Positions 25,934 through 33,535 of a stretch of 64,000 nt of DNA are shown here, piece by piece (the first letter of the stretch is position 1; each line of letters starts with the position of its first letter). Below the pieces are notes generated by a model, which did no database searches, was not told the DNA's origin, and was given only the letters and a program-made list of their open reading frames with translations. A program made the translations under genes and the position numbers. Source of the DNA: JBBDST01 sp040904765 (GTDB taxonomy: Bacteria; Actinomycetota; Nitriliruptoria; Nitriliruptorales; Nitriliruptoraceae); assembly GCA_040904765.1 (NCBI GenBank), contig JBBDST010000050.1, positions 1-64,000 of the forward strand. Reading direction: 5' to 3'.

Positions 25934-28045
25934 TTACTCGATGGATGTATCGGAACCTTGAGAATAGGGCGTGGGCGGATGATGTACTGCCCAGGTGTAC
26001 AACGTTTCGTGCGTATTCACGCGCTTTTTGGTCGGCGTTCGCCGCCAAACACTGTCAGCACTCAGTTCCCAAGCCAACGTGTCATCAGCCAGATATAACG
26101 ACAGCATGGCATCAAGATAGGTTCGGGCGTCAGGCGCAGTGACGGGCACCAGCACCTCGATGCGCCGATCAAGGTTACGGGGCATTAGATCACCCGAACC
26201 GATCAGGATCGTGCCGTCCTTATGAGGAGCACCAAAGCGGTAGATGCGTGAGTGCTCCAGGTAGCGGCCAAGTAACGAACGCACCCGAATATTTTCACTT
26301 AAGCCAGGCATCCCAGGTCGCAGGGTGCAGATGCCCCGCACAATCAAGTCGACCGTTACGCCCTGATTGGACGCGTCATACAACGCTTCGATGGTTTCTT
26401 CATCGATCAGTGCATTCATTTTGAACGTAATATGGCCGCTTGTGCCCTTACGAGTTTGGCTGGCGATTTCGTCAAGGATGCGTTGCCGAAACCCCACCGG
26501 AGCGACTACAAGATGACGATATGGCGGGTGGGCGGCGTAGCCGGTAAGGACGTTAAACAGTGCGCCAACATCGGCATTGACGTCACGGTCGGCCGTAAAC
26601 ATGCCAAGGTCCTCATACAGGCAGGCCGTATCTTCGTTGTAGTTGCCCGTAGCGATGTGGGCGTAGGTGGCAAGACCGTCACTTTCACGGCGCACGACCA
26701 ACGCAATTTTGGTGTGAGTTTTCATGCCGACAACGCCATAGGCGACATGCACGCCGGCCCGTTCAAGCGTGCGCGCCCACGAAATGTTGGCAGCTTCGTC
26801 AAAACGTGCAGTCAGTTCCAGCAAGACAACGACCTGTTTGCCGCGCCGAGCGGCTTCAAGCAGAATTCGCATCACCGACGAGTCGACTCCACTGGTGCGA
26901 TACAGCGTAATTTTGATGGTGACGACGTTCGCGTCAAACGCTGCCTCAGTCAGAAACTGTTCGACCGTGTCTGAAAAGGCGTCATAGGGGTGGTGAACCA
27001 GCACATCACCCTGATTAATCCGTGCAAACCAGCCTTCATGCACCGTTGTGGTGCCCTGCGGGATGGCGGTGGTGCGTGGCACCCTTGGAAGATAATCGCC
27101 TCCGGGAAACGTCGGAAGACGCCCGAGCATACGCAGATCAAGCGGACCATCAACTTCAACGACGTCGGCTGGCTTGAGTTCAAACTCCTCGCACAACAAA
27201 CGCAAAAGTTCAACATCCATGTCCGGCTCAGCTTCGATCTTCACGACCGCACCAAAATGGCGCTCAACGAGGCGATGCTCCAACGTTTCAATAAGGTCGG
27301 CGACCTCTTCCGATTCAAACGTCAGGTCTGCATTTCTGATGATGCGAAAAAGATGCCACGCAGTAACAGTTCGCCCAGAAAACAACGTGTCGAGTTCCGC
27401 TGCGACGAGCTGTTCTATCGGCAAAAATACGTCTGGTGAGATGGGAAACAGACGTTGAACTGAGTCTGGAACTTTGATGCGGGCAAACTGATAGGTGTCG
27501 GTGGTCTCGTTGAGAAGTTTCACCGCAATGTTGGTAGACAAATCCGAGATGTAGGGAAACGGGTGGGCAGGGTCGCGAGTCAGCGGAGTGAGTACGGGGT
27601 AAACGTCACGGCGGAATCGAAGAGACAGTTCATGACGTTGCTGAACACTGAGATCCTCGATGTTCACAATATTGAAACCGTTGGCGGCAAGTTCCGGCCG
27701 CAACAGATCGTTGAAGATGTGAGCCTGTTGGCGGCGCAGTCGAGCGCTGTACTCGCGTACCGCTTCAAGTTGGGCCGTGATCGACATTCCATCTGGCGTA
27801 GCCAGTTCGGTGTTTGCTTTGACAAGCTGATGTAGCCCCGCGACACGAACCTGAAAGAATTCGTCCAAGTTGGACTGAAAGATGCCTAAAAACCGTGCCC
27901 GGGCCAGTAACGGCACAGTGTTGTCGGCAGTCAAAGCAAGGATGCGTTCGTTGAACTGCAACCAAGACAGTTCTCGGTTCAAATGCCTAATCGTTGCAGG
28001 GTCCGACGCGATCGCTTCAAGAATTGAGGACACGTGAGCGTGCAT
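25934..28045 (-). CDS. ppk1: Polyphosphate kinase 1
   Basis: Product of 703 residues, the typical PPK1 size. It begins with the N-domain pattern LNRELSWLQFNERILALTAD, and carries both catalytic histidine regions, GMKTHTKIALVV and YLEHSRIYRFG. It reversibly transfers the terminal phosphate of ATP to polyphosphate. ATG 28045 is preceded by AAGGCAG on its strand; open frame continues to 28135 but that extension has no similarity to the family. It is followed after 10 bases by the Ppx-SH3-Nudix gene, so synthesis and breakdown of polyphosphate are co-expressed. Confidence 0.96.
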   Translation of the reverse strand: MHAHVSSILEAIASDPATIRHLNRELSWLQFNERILALTADNTVPLLARARFLGIFQSNLDEFFQVRVAGLHQLVKANTELATPDGMSITAQLEAVREYSARLRRQQAHIFNDLLRPELAANGFNIVNIEDLSVQQRHELSLRFRRDVYPVLTPLTRDPAHPFPYISDLSTNIAVKLLNETTDTYQFARIKVPDSVQRLFPISPDVFLPIEQLVAAELDTLFSGRTVTAWHLFRIIRNADLTFESEEVADLIETLEHRLVERHFGAVVKIEAEPDMDVELLRLLCEEFELKPADVVEVDGPLDLRMLGRLPTFPGGDYLPRVPRTTAIPQGTTTVHEGWFARINQGDVLVHHPYDAFSDTVEQFLTEAAFDANVVTIKITLYRTSGVDSSVMRILLEAARRGKQVVVLLELTARFDEAANISWARTLERAGVHVAYGVVGMKTHTKIALVVRRESDGLATYAHIATGNYNEDTACLYEDLGMFTADRDVNADVGALFNVLTGYAAHPPYRHLVVAPVGFRQRILDEIASQTRKGTSGHITFKMNALIDEETIEALYDASNQGVTVDLIVRGICTLRPGMPGLSENIRVRSLLGRYLEHSRIYRFGAPHKDGTILIGSGDLMPRNLDRRIEVLVPVTAPDARTYLDAMLSLYLADDTLAWELSADSVWRRTPTKKRVNTHETLYTWAVHHPPTPYSQGSDTSIE

Positions 28046-28209
28046 GGGCTGCCTTGGCGACAAAACGGTGAACGGTGAACCAAAAAATTCACCTGTTCGC
28101 AGGCTAAAATAGCAAGTTGACATGAAGGCAAACATCCGTGAAACGGACGCTTACTGCACGGTCACGGCCTGTTTGGTTTAGTCAGTGTGCACCACGCCAA
28201 CTTTTTGCC

Positions 28210-28215
28210 TACGCT
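28210..28215 (+). promoter_or_regulatory. Possible -10 element for the ferredoxin operon
   Basis: TACGCT lies 35 bases upstream of GTG 28250 in the divergent region between ppk1 and the ferredoxin genes. No convincing -35 box is seen. Confidence 0.25.
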
Positions 28216-28249
28216 AGCAGCATCAGAACCGCCCGAGGAGGCTGTCGCA

Positions 28250-28573
28250 GTGACGTACACCATCGCTGAACCATGCATCGACGTAAAAGATAACGCTTGC
28301 GTCGAAGAGTGCCCCGTGGACTGCATTTACGAAGGTGACAGGATGCTGTACATCCACCCTGAGGAATGCATCGACTGTGGTGCATGCGAACCCGTCTGCC
28401 CGGTCGAGGCAATCTTCTATGAAGATGACGTCCCAGACGAATGGAAAGAGTTCAAAGCCATCAACGTTGATTTCTTCAACGATGACGTCTCAGGCCTTGG
28501 TTCACCTGGTGGTGCCGCTGCCGTTGGCGCAACCGGCAAAGACCACCCGACAGTCGCAGGTTGGGAAGGCTAA
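28250..28573 (+). CDS. fdxA: 7Fe ferredoxin (FdxA type), copy 1
   Basis: Product of 107 residues. The N-terminal half has C-X7-C-X3-CP (CIDVKDNACVEECPVDC) and the second motif is CIDCGACEPVCPVEA, the arrangement of seven-iron ferredoxins with one 3Fe-4S and one 4Fe-4S cluster, as in mycobacterial FdxA. It is a low-potential electron carrier. GTG 28250 follows GAGGAGG (28235-28241). A paralogue follows after 3 bases, so the two form a tandem pair. The partner oxidoreductase is not adjacent. Confidence 0.93.
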   Translation: MTYTIAEPCIDVKDNACVEECPVDCIYEGDRMLYIHPEECIDCGACEPVCPVEAIFYEDDVPDEWKEFKAINVDFFNDDVSGLGSPGGAAAVGATGKDHPTVAGWEG

Positions 28574-28576
28574 GTC

Positions 28577-28903
28577 GTGGCATATGTCATTGCTGAACCT
28601 TGCATGGACGTGAAAGACACCGCGTGCGTGCAGGAATGTCCGGTTGACTGCATTTATGAAGGCGACAGGATGCTGTACATCCACCCGGGCGAATGCATTG
28701 ACTGTGCCGCCTGTGAACCGGCCTGCCCAGTGGAAGCGATCTTCTATGCCGATGACATTCCACCAGAGTGGTCGCAGTTCACCGGCATCAACGCGGAGTA
28801 CTTCACGCCGACCGTAACTGCCCTAGGGGCTCCAGGTGGCGCGGCAAACGTTGGTGCTTCGGGCGTAGATCACCCGCAAATCTCGGCGTACGAGATCGCT
28901 TAA
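28577..28903 (+). CDS. fdxA: 7Fe ferredoxin (FdxA type), copy 2
   Basis: Product of 108 residues, closely related to the gene directly upstream over its whole length (CMDVKDTACVQECPVDC and CIDCAACEPACPVEA; shared CIYEGDRMLYIHP). All cluster cysteines are kept. The tails differ (GINAEYFTPTVTALGAPG against AINVDFFNDDVSGLGSPG), so the duplication is not recent. A GC-rich hairpin follows, presumably the operon terminator. Confidence 0.92.
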   Translation: MAYVIAEPCMDVKDTACVQECPVDCIYEGDRMLYIHPGECIDCAACEPACPVEAIFYADDIPPEWSQFTGINAEYFTPTVTALGAPGGAANVGASGVDHPQISAYEIA

Positions 28904-28925
28904 CAGCCACACCAATTTCACACCA

Positions 28926-28951
28926 GCAGCCGCGCCTTATGGCGCGGCTGC
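28926..28951 (+). terminator. GC-rich hairpin after the ferredoxin pair
   Basis: An 11-bp perfect stem (28926-28936 with 28941-28951, loop TTAT) begins 23 bases after the second ferredoxin stop. The downstream T-run cannot be judged because the gap of Ns starts at 28952. Confidence 0.6.
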
Positions 28952-28961
28952 NNNNNNNNNN
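28952..28961. other. Assembly gap (10 N) inside an inverted repeat
   Basis: Ten undetermined bases interrupt the region between the converging ferredoxin and MocR genes. The flanks form a 13-bp inverted repeat (28919-28931 and 28980-28992), and the right flank holds an 8-G run. True gap length is unknown, and so is the C-terminus of the MocR protein. Confidence 0.95.
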
Positions 28962-30454
28962 GCGGGGCCTTTTGGGGGGGGCTGCTGGTGTGTGTACTGC
29001 CGCCATGCTTCAGCCAGACGCTTAACACCTTCATTTAGTTCCGACTCGGTAGCGCTAAACACGATCCGCAGCGCGCGACGGTTGCCGCCATCAACGGACA
29101 AGGCGGGGCCGGGAACCACCACAACGCCACAGTCACGGGCCGTTTCGGCAAACTCGACCGCGTTGCCGCCTGGCATCGTGACCCACAAGGAGAGGCCACC
29201 GGCAGGAGACATCCAAGTGAAACCTGGCAACAATGTCGTGAGCAAGTCAGTGAGTTGTGTGAGCCGCGGCAGAAGTTCACGCCGGCGTTCTTCTTGGATG
29301 ACATCAAGCTGTGTCAGCAAACGATGGGTGAGTAGCTGATCGATCAACGGGTTGCCAAGATCAGCGACTGTTTTGGTGGCAAGCATCCGTGCCGCAAAGT
29401 CATCCGGTGAACGCACCCAGCCGACTCTAAGTCCCGCCCAGAACAGTTTTGACGCGGAGCCGATCGTGTGAATGCGCGCTGTGTCGTTTAACGCCGCGAT
29501 CGGCGGTAGCGGATCACTTCGATGCAGTACGACGTCGGCCATCGCATGGTCTTCAAGCACGATTGTTTTCGACAGGCCGGCAAGTTCGGCGATACGTACC
29601 CGCCGTTCATACGACAGCACCGCCCCGGTCGGGTTGTTGTGTTGCGGGGCGATGTAAAGCATTTTGGGTTTTGCCCGGGCAAGCAGTTCGGGCAGGACAT
29701 CAACCCGGGCGCCGTCTTCGTCGACCGGTAGCGGCAGCGTGCGGGCACCAAAACGCCGAAAGACGTCAAGTGCCCCTGGAAATGTTGGGCTTTCCACGAT
29801 CACTGTGTCGCCGGCCTGCAACAGTTGGCGGCACACAAGCGAGATGGCTTGATGGGCGCCGGTAGTGATGACAATGTTGTCTGCCGATGTGGCAAGCCCT
29901 TGAGCGCTAAAACGTCCTGCGATCGTGTCGCGTAGCGCAAATAGTCCGTGGGGAAGATAGCCGTGATGTGAGGTCAGTTCGCGCAGATCGTCAGGGTTGA
30001 GTGAGCACAACACCTGTTCGATCGTGGCCGAGCAAGTAAGCGCGGCAACACTTAAATCGATCACGCCGCTGGTGTTCGCGGTTTCACCAGGACCGCTGCG
30101 CTGTTCACGGCCATCATCCGAAAGAAACAGCCGTGCGGTCGATACCGCATCGACGCCTTCGTGCCGTTCAAACGGAATGTTTTGTGGCACCCATGTACCT
30201 GATCCGCGCTGACTTTCAAGCCAACCGTCTGCTTTTAAATGCTGATACGTGGACACGATGGTGGCACGACTAACCGACAGGGCAGTGGCCAGTTCACGTT
30301 CTGGTGGCAGCATCGTGCCCGAGGGAATTTCGCCTGTGTCGATCGCGAGCCGTAAACGTTCTGCCAGGCAGCGGTACAGCGGCCCAGGTTCACGTAACGC
30401 CGGCCGAAGAAGCTCCGCGAGAAGCGGTCCACTTTCACGTATTGGTCGGGCCAA
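28962..30454 (-). CDS. MocR-type transcriptional regulator (GntR HTH plus aminotransferase domain), 3' end in gap
   Basis: About 497 residues are readable before the frame enters the gap. An N-terminal winged helix (PLYRCLAERLRLAIDTGEIP, LPPERELATALSVSRATIV) is followed by a class I aminotransferase-like domain with the PLP lysine in GSASKLFWAGLRVGW and HNNPTGAVLS. MocR proteins use bound PLP to control genes for vitamin B6, GABA or similar metabolites. The start TTG 30454 has only a weak ribosome-binding site. Repeated GTCCAAT half-sites lie upstream. No amino acid or vitamin gene is adjacent, so its target is unclear. The last residues before the gap (QQPPPKGP) may not be reliable. Confidence 0.88.
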
Positions 30455-30459
30455 TTACC

Positions 30460-30528
30460 GTCCAATCTACACAGCAATTCATTTGGACTGAATTTGTATC
30501 GCTGGTACAGTACCACTAACGGTCCAAT
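30460..30528. promoter_or_regulatory. GTCCAAT half-site cluster upstream of the MocR gene
   Basis: GTCCAAT occurs at 30460-30466 and 30522-30528, and its inverse TTGGAC at 30483-30488. Repeated half-sites beside the regulator's own start are typical of MocR operators. Assignment to this protein is inference. Confidence 0.35.
30483..30511 (+). promoter_or_regulatory. Promoter for the candidate small RNA
   Basis: TTGGAC (30483-30488), 17 bases, then TACAGT (30506-30511). The -10 box sits inside the perfect palindrome TGGTACAGTACCA (30503-30515), a likely operator. Transcription would begin near 30518 and no protein start follows on this strand. Confidence 0.5.
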
Positions 30529-30710
30529 AACGGCCGCAAAAAATTTCATATGTACGGCTTGTTGCTCCCACAACTTGTCGTCTCGCTCGGAGTCGGAGCC
30601 AGTTTCTCCCCCAGCGGTTTTACCGCAACCGAATGTCTCCCCATTCGCTCCTAGGATTCTGACCCGAGCATCTTCGTCCCCCCGGTTCTCCCACCGGGGG
30701 GACGCGTTCA
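30518..30710 (+). ncRNA. Candidate structured small RNA with repeated CTCCC loops
   Basis: Between a promoter at 30483-30511 and a hairpin at 30676-30703 lies about 190 bases without a credible gene. It can fold into a closing stem (30585-30594 with 30661-30669, one bulge), an inner stem (30595-30599 with 30647-30651), and hairpins 30561-30574, 30614-30626 and 30630-30647. CTCCC is exposed in loops at 30565-30570, 30636-30641 and 30686-30693 and in an unpaired stretch 30601-30613. C-rich loops recall the actinobacterial 6C RNA and staphylococcal UCCC sRNAs, but this is not a recognised family member. Strand was chosen from the promoter. Confidence 0.45.
30676..30703 (+). terminator. Strong hairpin closing the candidate small RNA
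   Basis: A 10-bp perfect stem (30676-30685 with 30694-30703) holds an 8-base loop TTCTCCCA. No long T-run follows on either strand. It could also end minus-strand transcripts of the 2Fe-2S gene, whose stop is at 30739. Confidence 0.55.
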
Positions 30711-30738
30711 TTCTCTGCCAAAATTACGGCTCAAAACA

Positions 30739-31128
30739 CTATTTGACGGGCGGAATAACCCCTGGCGGAAGATCCGATCGTCCCGCCAACGGGGAGAGTT
30801 TGAATTCTTCTTCACCGATACGCAGAAACTCAACCGGCGTACCGCCAGCAAGATGATCACGCACCAACTGCGGGACATCTTCAACCGTCACCCCGCCATA
30901 CCAGATGTCATCAGGAGCGACATACACCGCTGGTCCTACCATGCACGGCTCAAGACAGCCGGTCGCAACCACCTTGACGTCAGTTAGGCCCTGACGGCCC
31001 GTTTCTTCTCGCAGCGCCTCAAACACGCTACCGCTGCCGTTGGCTACACACGACGAGCGAGGGTGCTCAGGTGCGCGCTGATTAGTGCACACAAAAACGT
31101 ATGTTTGCGGTTTGCCGGCACGCGCCAT
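30739..31128 (-). CDS. Thioredoxin-like 2Fe-2S ferredoxin domain protein
   Basis: Product of 129 residues with a thioredoxin-like 2Fe-2S fold: VFVCTNQRAPEHPRSSC supplies the first two cysteines and VATGCLEPCMVGPAV the C-X3-C pair, as in (2Fe-2S) ferredoxins of the NuoE-like type. The C-terminal half continues VYVAPDDIWYGGVTVEDVP, with a short proline-rich end. AAAGG precedes ATG 31128; ATG 31146 is an alternative. It is an electron-transfer or sensing protein; no partner is adjacent. Confidence 0.85.
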   Translation of the reverse strand: MARAGKPQTYVFVCTNQRAPEHPRSSCVANGSGSVFEALREETGRQGLTDVKVVATGCLEPCMVGPAVYVAPDDIWYGGVTVEDVPQLVRDHLAGGTPVEFLRIGEEEFKLSPLAGRSDLPPGVIPPVK

Positions 31129-31167
31129 TACGACTGCCTTTCGCATTCGGGTTATCAGCCGTCACAG

Positions 31168-31173
31168 TACCCT
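31168..31173 (+). promoter_or_regulatory. -10 element TACCCT before the DHPS gene
   Basis: TACCCT stands 36 bases upstream of TTG 31210. A weak TTCGGG box lies 16 bases further up (31146-31151). The divergent 2Fe-2S gene begins at 31128. Confidence 0.35.
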
Positions 31174-31209
31174 CTGGCTTCACATCATCTGTGGCATAAA
31201 GGATCTGCT

Positions 31210-32133
31210 TTGTCGCATCCGCTGTATCACGACCCGAGTGTGTTTGCGCCGATCTCGACCATTCACTTAGACGTCAACGGCCAATCGTTCAACCTCAAAC
31301 CGGGCGCACCGATGGTGATGGGGATTGTCAACACCAACCCAGGCTCGTTTTCCGACAAAAGATATCTGGCTACCACCGAAGAGCAGTATGCGTTTGCAAT
31401 GCAGCTCGTCGAAGCCGGGGCAGGCATCATCGACGTCGGAACAGACTCTGGCGTGACCTATGGCAAACCGATCCCGATTACTGACCAAGTAAACGCGGCC
31501 GTACCGCTCGTCGAGCGTCTAACGAAAGCTGGCGTTGCTGTGTCCGTCGACACGGTCGTACTTGATGTTGTGAATGCTGTCCTTGACTGCGGTGCGGCCA
31601 TCATCAACGACGTGTCTGGCCTGGCAGATGTCGCAATCGCTCAGGCGTGCGCCACTTACAACGCAGGTCTGGTGATCTTGCACACCCGCGTGCCTCATAA
31701 GACCGAAGCATTCCTTGACTTCGACGACGTCGTTGCCGACATCGAAACACTGTTTCATCAACAGATCGCCTGCGCTGTTGGTGCCGGCGTGCCCTACCAA
31801 AATTTGGTACTTGATCCCGGTCTTGGCTACTCGAAAAAACCTGAAGATGACGTCACCCTGCTACGCGCCTACCCAACGTTTGCCGCCCACAACTTGGCCA
31901 TCCTGACCGGCGCGTCACGCAAGTACTACACCGGAGTGATCACCCGGGCTGCCCCACCTGATCGTCTGCCAGAGACCCTCGCGACGGTCGAAACGGTACG
32001 CGGCTTTCCTGGGTTCGTACGGGTCCACGACGTCGACGAAGTGGCCCGGTTCTTAGCGGTCCGTGAAACTCTCGATGGGTTACGTGACCTGCCCGACTAC
32101 TCGACTGGTGAAGCCGGTTTGAAATGGGTGTGA
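31210..32133 (+). CDS. Divergent dihydropteroate synthase family protein
   Basis: Product of 307 residues with the TIM-barrel order of DHPS: VMGIVNTNPGSFSDKRY, AGAGIIDVGTDSG, VSVDTVVLDVVNAVLDCGA, IINDVSGLADVA, VLDPGLGYSKKPEDD and TGASRKYYTG. The canonical NVTPDSFSDGG and DVGGESTRPG loops that bind the pterin diphosphate are altered (NTNPGSFSDKR, DVGTDSGVT), so it may be a FolP2-like paralogue. TTG 31210 is chosen from AAAGGA at 31198-31203. Its usual product is dihydropteroate for folate. A RibD-like reductase lies 0.6 kb downstream on the other strand. Confidence 0.82.
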   Translation: MSHPLYHDPSVFAPISTIHLDVNGQSFNLKPGAPMVMGIVNTNPGSFSDKRYLATTEEQYAFAMQLVEAGAGIIDVGTDSGVTYGKPIPITDQVNAAVPLVERLTKAGVAVSVDTVVLDVVNAVLDCGAAIINDVSGLADVAIAQACATYNAGLVILHTRVPHKTEAFLDFDDVVADIETLFHQQIACAVGAGVPYQNLVLDPGLGYSKKPEDDVTLLRAYPTFAAHNLAILTGASRKYYTGVITRAAPPDRLPETLATVETVRGFPGFVRVHDVDEVARFLAVRETLDGLRDLPDYSTGEAGLKWV

Positions 32134-32167
32134 GTGTCGTAGCGAGTGATCAAAAACACCGTGGCAT

Positions 32168-32197
32168 CGTGGCGCCGCGAGGCGCTTCGCCGCCACG
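32168..32197. terminator. Hairpin after the DHPS gene
   Basis: A 7-bp stem (32168-32174 with 32191-32197) lies 35 bases after the DHPS stop, in the gap before a converging lipoprotein gene. No T-run follows, so this is a weak terminator call. Confidence 0.35.
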
Positions 32198-32283
32198 AGA
32201 GATGGTGCGTACGCCAAGCTCGAATCGGCTGCTTTGAGGTCTTAGCGTGGAGCCAGCCGATTATCTGCAAAACTAAACGTCGA

Positions 32284-32736
32284 TCAGCCGGGGTTGATCG
32301 ACGGATCGACATCAGGATTAAACACAGCTATCTCGCCATATTCGTTAACACAAGCCTCGGCTACGTCAATGCCTAGTTGTTCGGCTTTGAGATAGCCACC
32401 CCCACCTTCGAGCTGGTCACCAAGATGAACTTGCTGACCAGACGGCAGTCTGATCACGAGCGGATCAGTACCGACAACTGTGGTGCCGCTTGGCCACACG
32501 ACGGGATACTTACTCTCGTTGGTTTCAAGTAGAAGGCATCCGTTGGCAGTAACAAACGTGCCGATAACCAGCGCGTCCATGCCGCCAGATGGCAGGATCG
32601 TCTTGCCATGCACGAAAAACCCGAGGTCGTCGTCTCCTACACGTTGCTCGTTCACCCCACCACAGGCCGTTAAAAGACCAGCCATCACCGTGGCTACTAC
32701 CGTCACACGGACTCGGCGATTGGCCCGATAGCCCAC
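32284..32736 (-). CDS. Small predicted lipoprotein of unknown function
   Basis: Product of 150 residues. It begins VGYRANRRVRVTVVATVMAG then LLTAC, a signal peptide with lipobox, so Cys25 would be lipidated and the protein anchored outside the membrane. The mature part is short, acidic and beta-rich (KTILPSGGMDALVIGTFVTA, LVIRLPSGQQVHLGDQLEGG) and ends VDPSINPG. GTG 32736 follows a GGAGC site. No family is recognised. It sits downstream of the RibD-like gene on the same strand, 40 bases away, and may be co-transcribed. Confidence 0.6.
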   Translation of the reverse strand: MGYRANRRVRVTVVATVMAGLLTACGGVNEQRVGDDDLGFFVHGKTILPSGGMDALVIGTFVTANGCLLLETNESKYPVVWPSGTTVVGTDPLVIRLPSGQQVHLGDQLEGGGGYLKAEQLGIDVAEACVNEYGEIAVFNPDVDPSINPG

Positions 32737-32776
32737 GCTGTGCTCCTTCGTTTCCTCGCTGCAGAACCCCACCCGA

Positions 32777-33535
32777 CTACTTGACTGGCCCAGTCGGCGC
32801 GAAATGGATGTCGCGTACGTATCGCAACAGCAGATCGCCGTCGTGTAGATACACCGACGCAACCCGAAAGCGGCGATGCACTTCCGCTCCGGTTTCGATC
32901 ATCCGTCGACCATCCCCACTAACCAAGGTGGGGGCGATCGTTACAAAACACTCGTCGATCTGATCCGCCAACGCAAACGCAGCATTTAAGCGTGGGCCAC
33001 CTTCCAACAAGATGCGATGCAGGCCAAGCTCAGCCAATTGCTGACGGATCGCTACTGCATCGATGCCAGCCACGACCGAACCGACCCGAACAATCTGGGC
33101 AACATCAGACAGGTGGGTCGCATCCACCCCGGCTGGCACCAACACGAGCGGCTGTTCGTTCGGGTTCTGGAACACTTTCGCAGCCGGGTCAAGGCGAGCG
33201 GTGACAGTGACAATTGCAAGCCGTGGGCTCGCCCGAAGATTGCGTGAAGTGCGGTCGCTTTGGCGTTCCGGTGTGCCGGTGAGTGGCAGATAGTCCTCGT
33301 CTCGCACGGTTGCCGCACCCACAAGCGAGACGTCATTGGCTGCACGCAACCGCGACAGGGCCAGCAGGTCAGCTGGCCCACCAAGCCCACCAGAGATCCC
33401 CTGATACGTCGCTGAGCCGTCAAATGACGACACCATGCACACCGCTAAGGTGTGATTTGGAAGGGTCAAACCGCGATACAGCTCCTCTAATGGCAACCCG
33501 TCAGGATCAGGATAAAGGCGCCGTAACGTGGTCAC
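32777..33535 (-). CDS. RibD C-terminal-like pyrimidine/pteridine reductase
   Basis: Product of 252 residues with the RibD reductase fold: LAVCMVSSFDGSATYQGISG, DLLALSRLRAANDVSLVGAA, ILLEGGPRLNAAFA and DECFVTIAPTLVSGDG. It lacks the RibD deaminase domain. The profile matches mycobacterial Rv2671, a RibD-like protein with dihydrofolate reductase activity. Its true substrate here is open: riboflavin intermediates or dihydrofolate. GTG 33535 overlaps the hydrolase stop as GTGA. The DHPS-like gene nearby makes a folate link conceivable. Confidence 0.82.
   Translation of the reverse strand: MTTLRRLYPDPDGLPLEELYRGLTLPNHTLAVCMVSSFDGSATYQGISGGLGGPADLLALSRLRAANDVSLVGAATVRDEDYLPLTGTPERQSDRTSRNLRASPRLAIVTVTARLDPAAKVFQNPNEQPLVLVPAGVDATHLSDVAQIVRVGSVVAGIDAVAIRQQLAELGLHRILLEGGPRLNAAFALADQIDECFVTIAPTLVSGDGRRMIETGAEVHRRFRVASVYLHDGDLLLRYVRDIHFAPTGPVK

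Noticed and set aside
30540..30710. CsrB/RsmZ-like RNA on the minus strand (GGGAG loops)
   Set aside because: The complement displays GGA in loops, but no promoter is seen on that strand except readthrough, and CsrA is uncommon in Actinomycetota. Kept as an alternative only.
30235..30711. Minus-strand open frame of 158 codons covering the candidate sRNA
   Set aside because: It has an internal Met only by chance, no similarity, runs into the MocR coding region in another frame, and its sequence is that of palindromic RNA stems.
31063..31209. N-terminal extension of the DHPS-like protein back to 31063
   Set aside because: It overlaps the divergent 2Fe-2S gene start and the TACCCT promoter; AAAGGA before TTG 31210 gives the family-length product.
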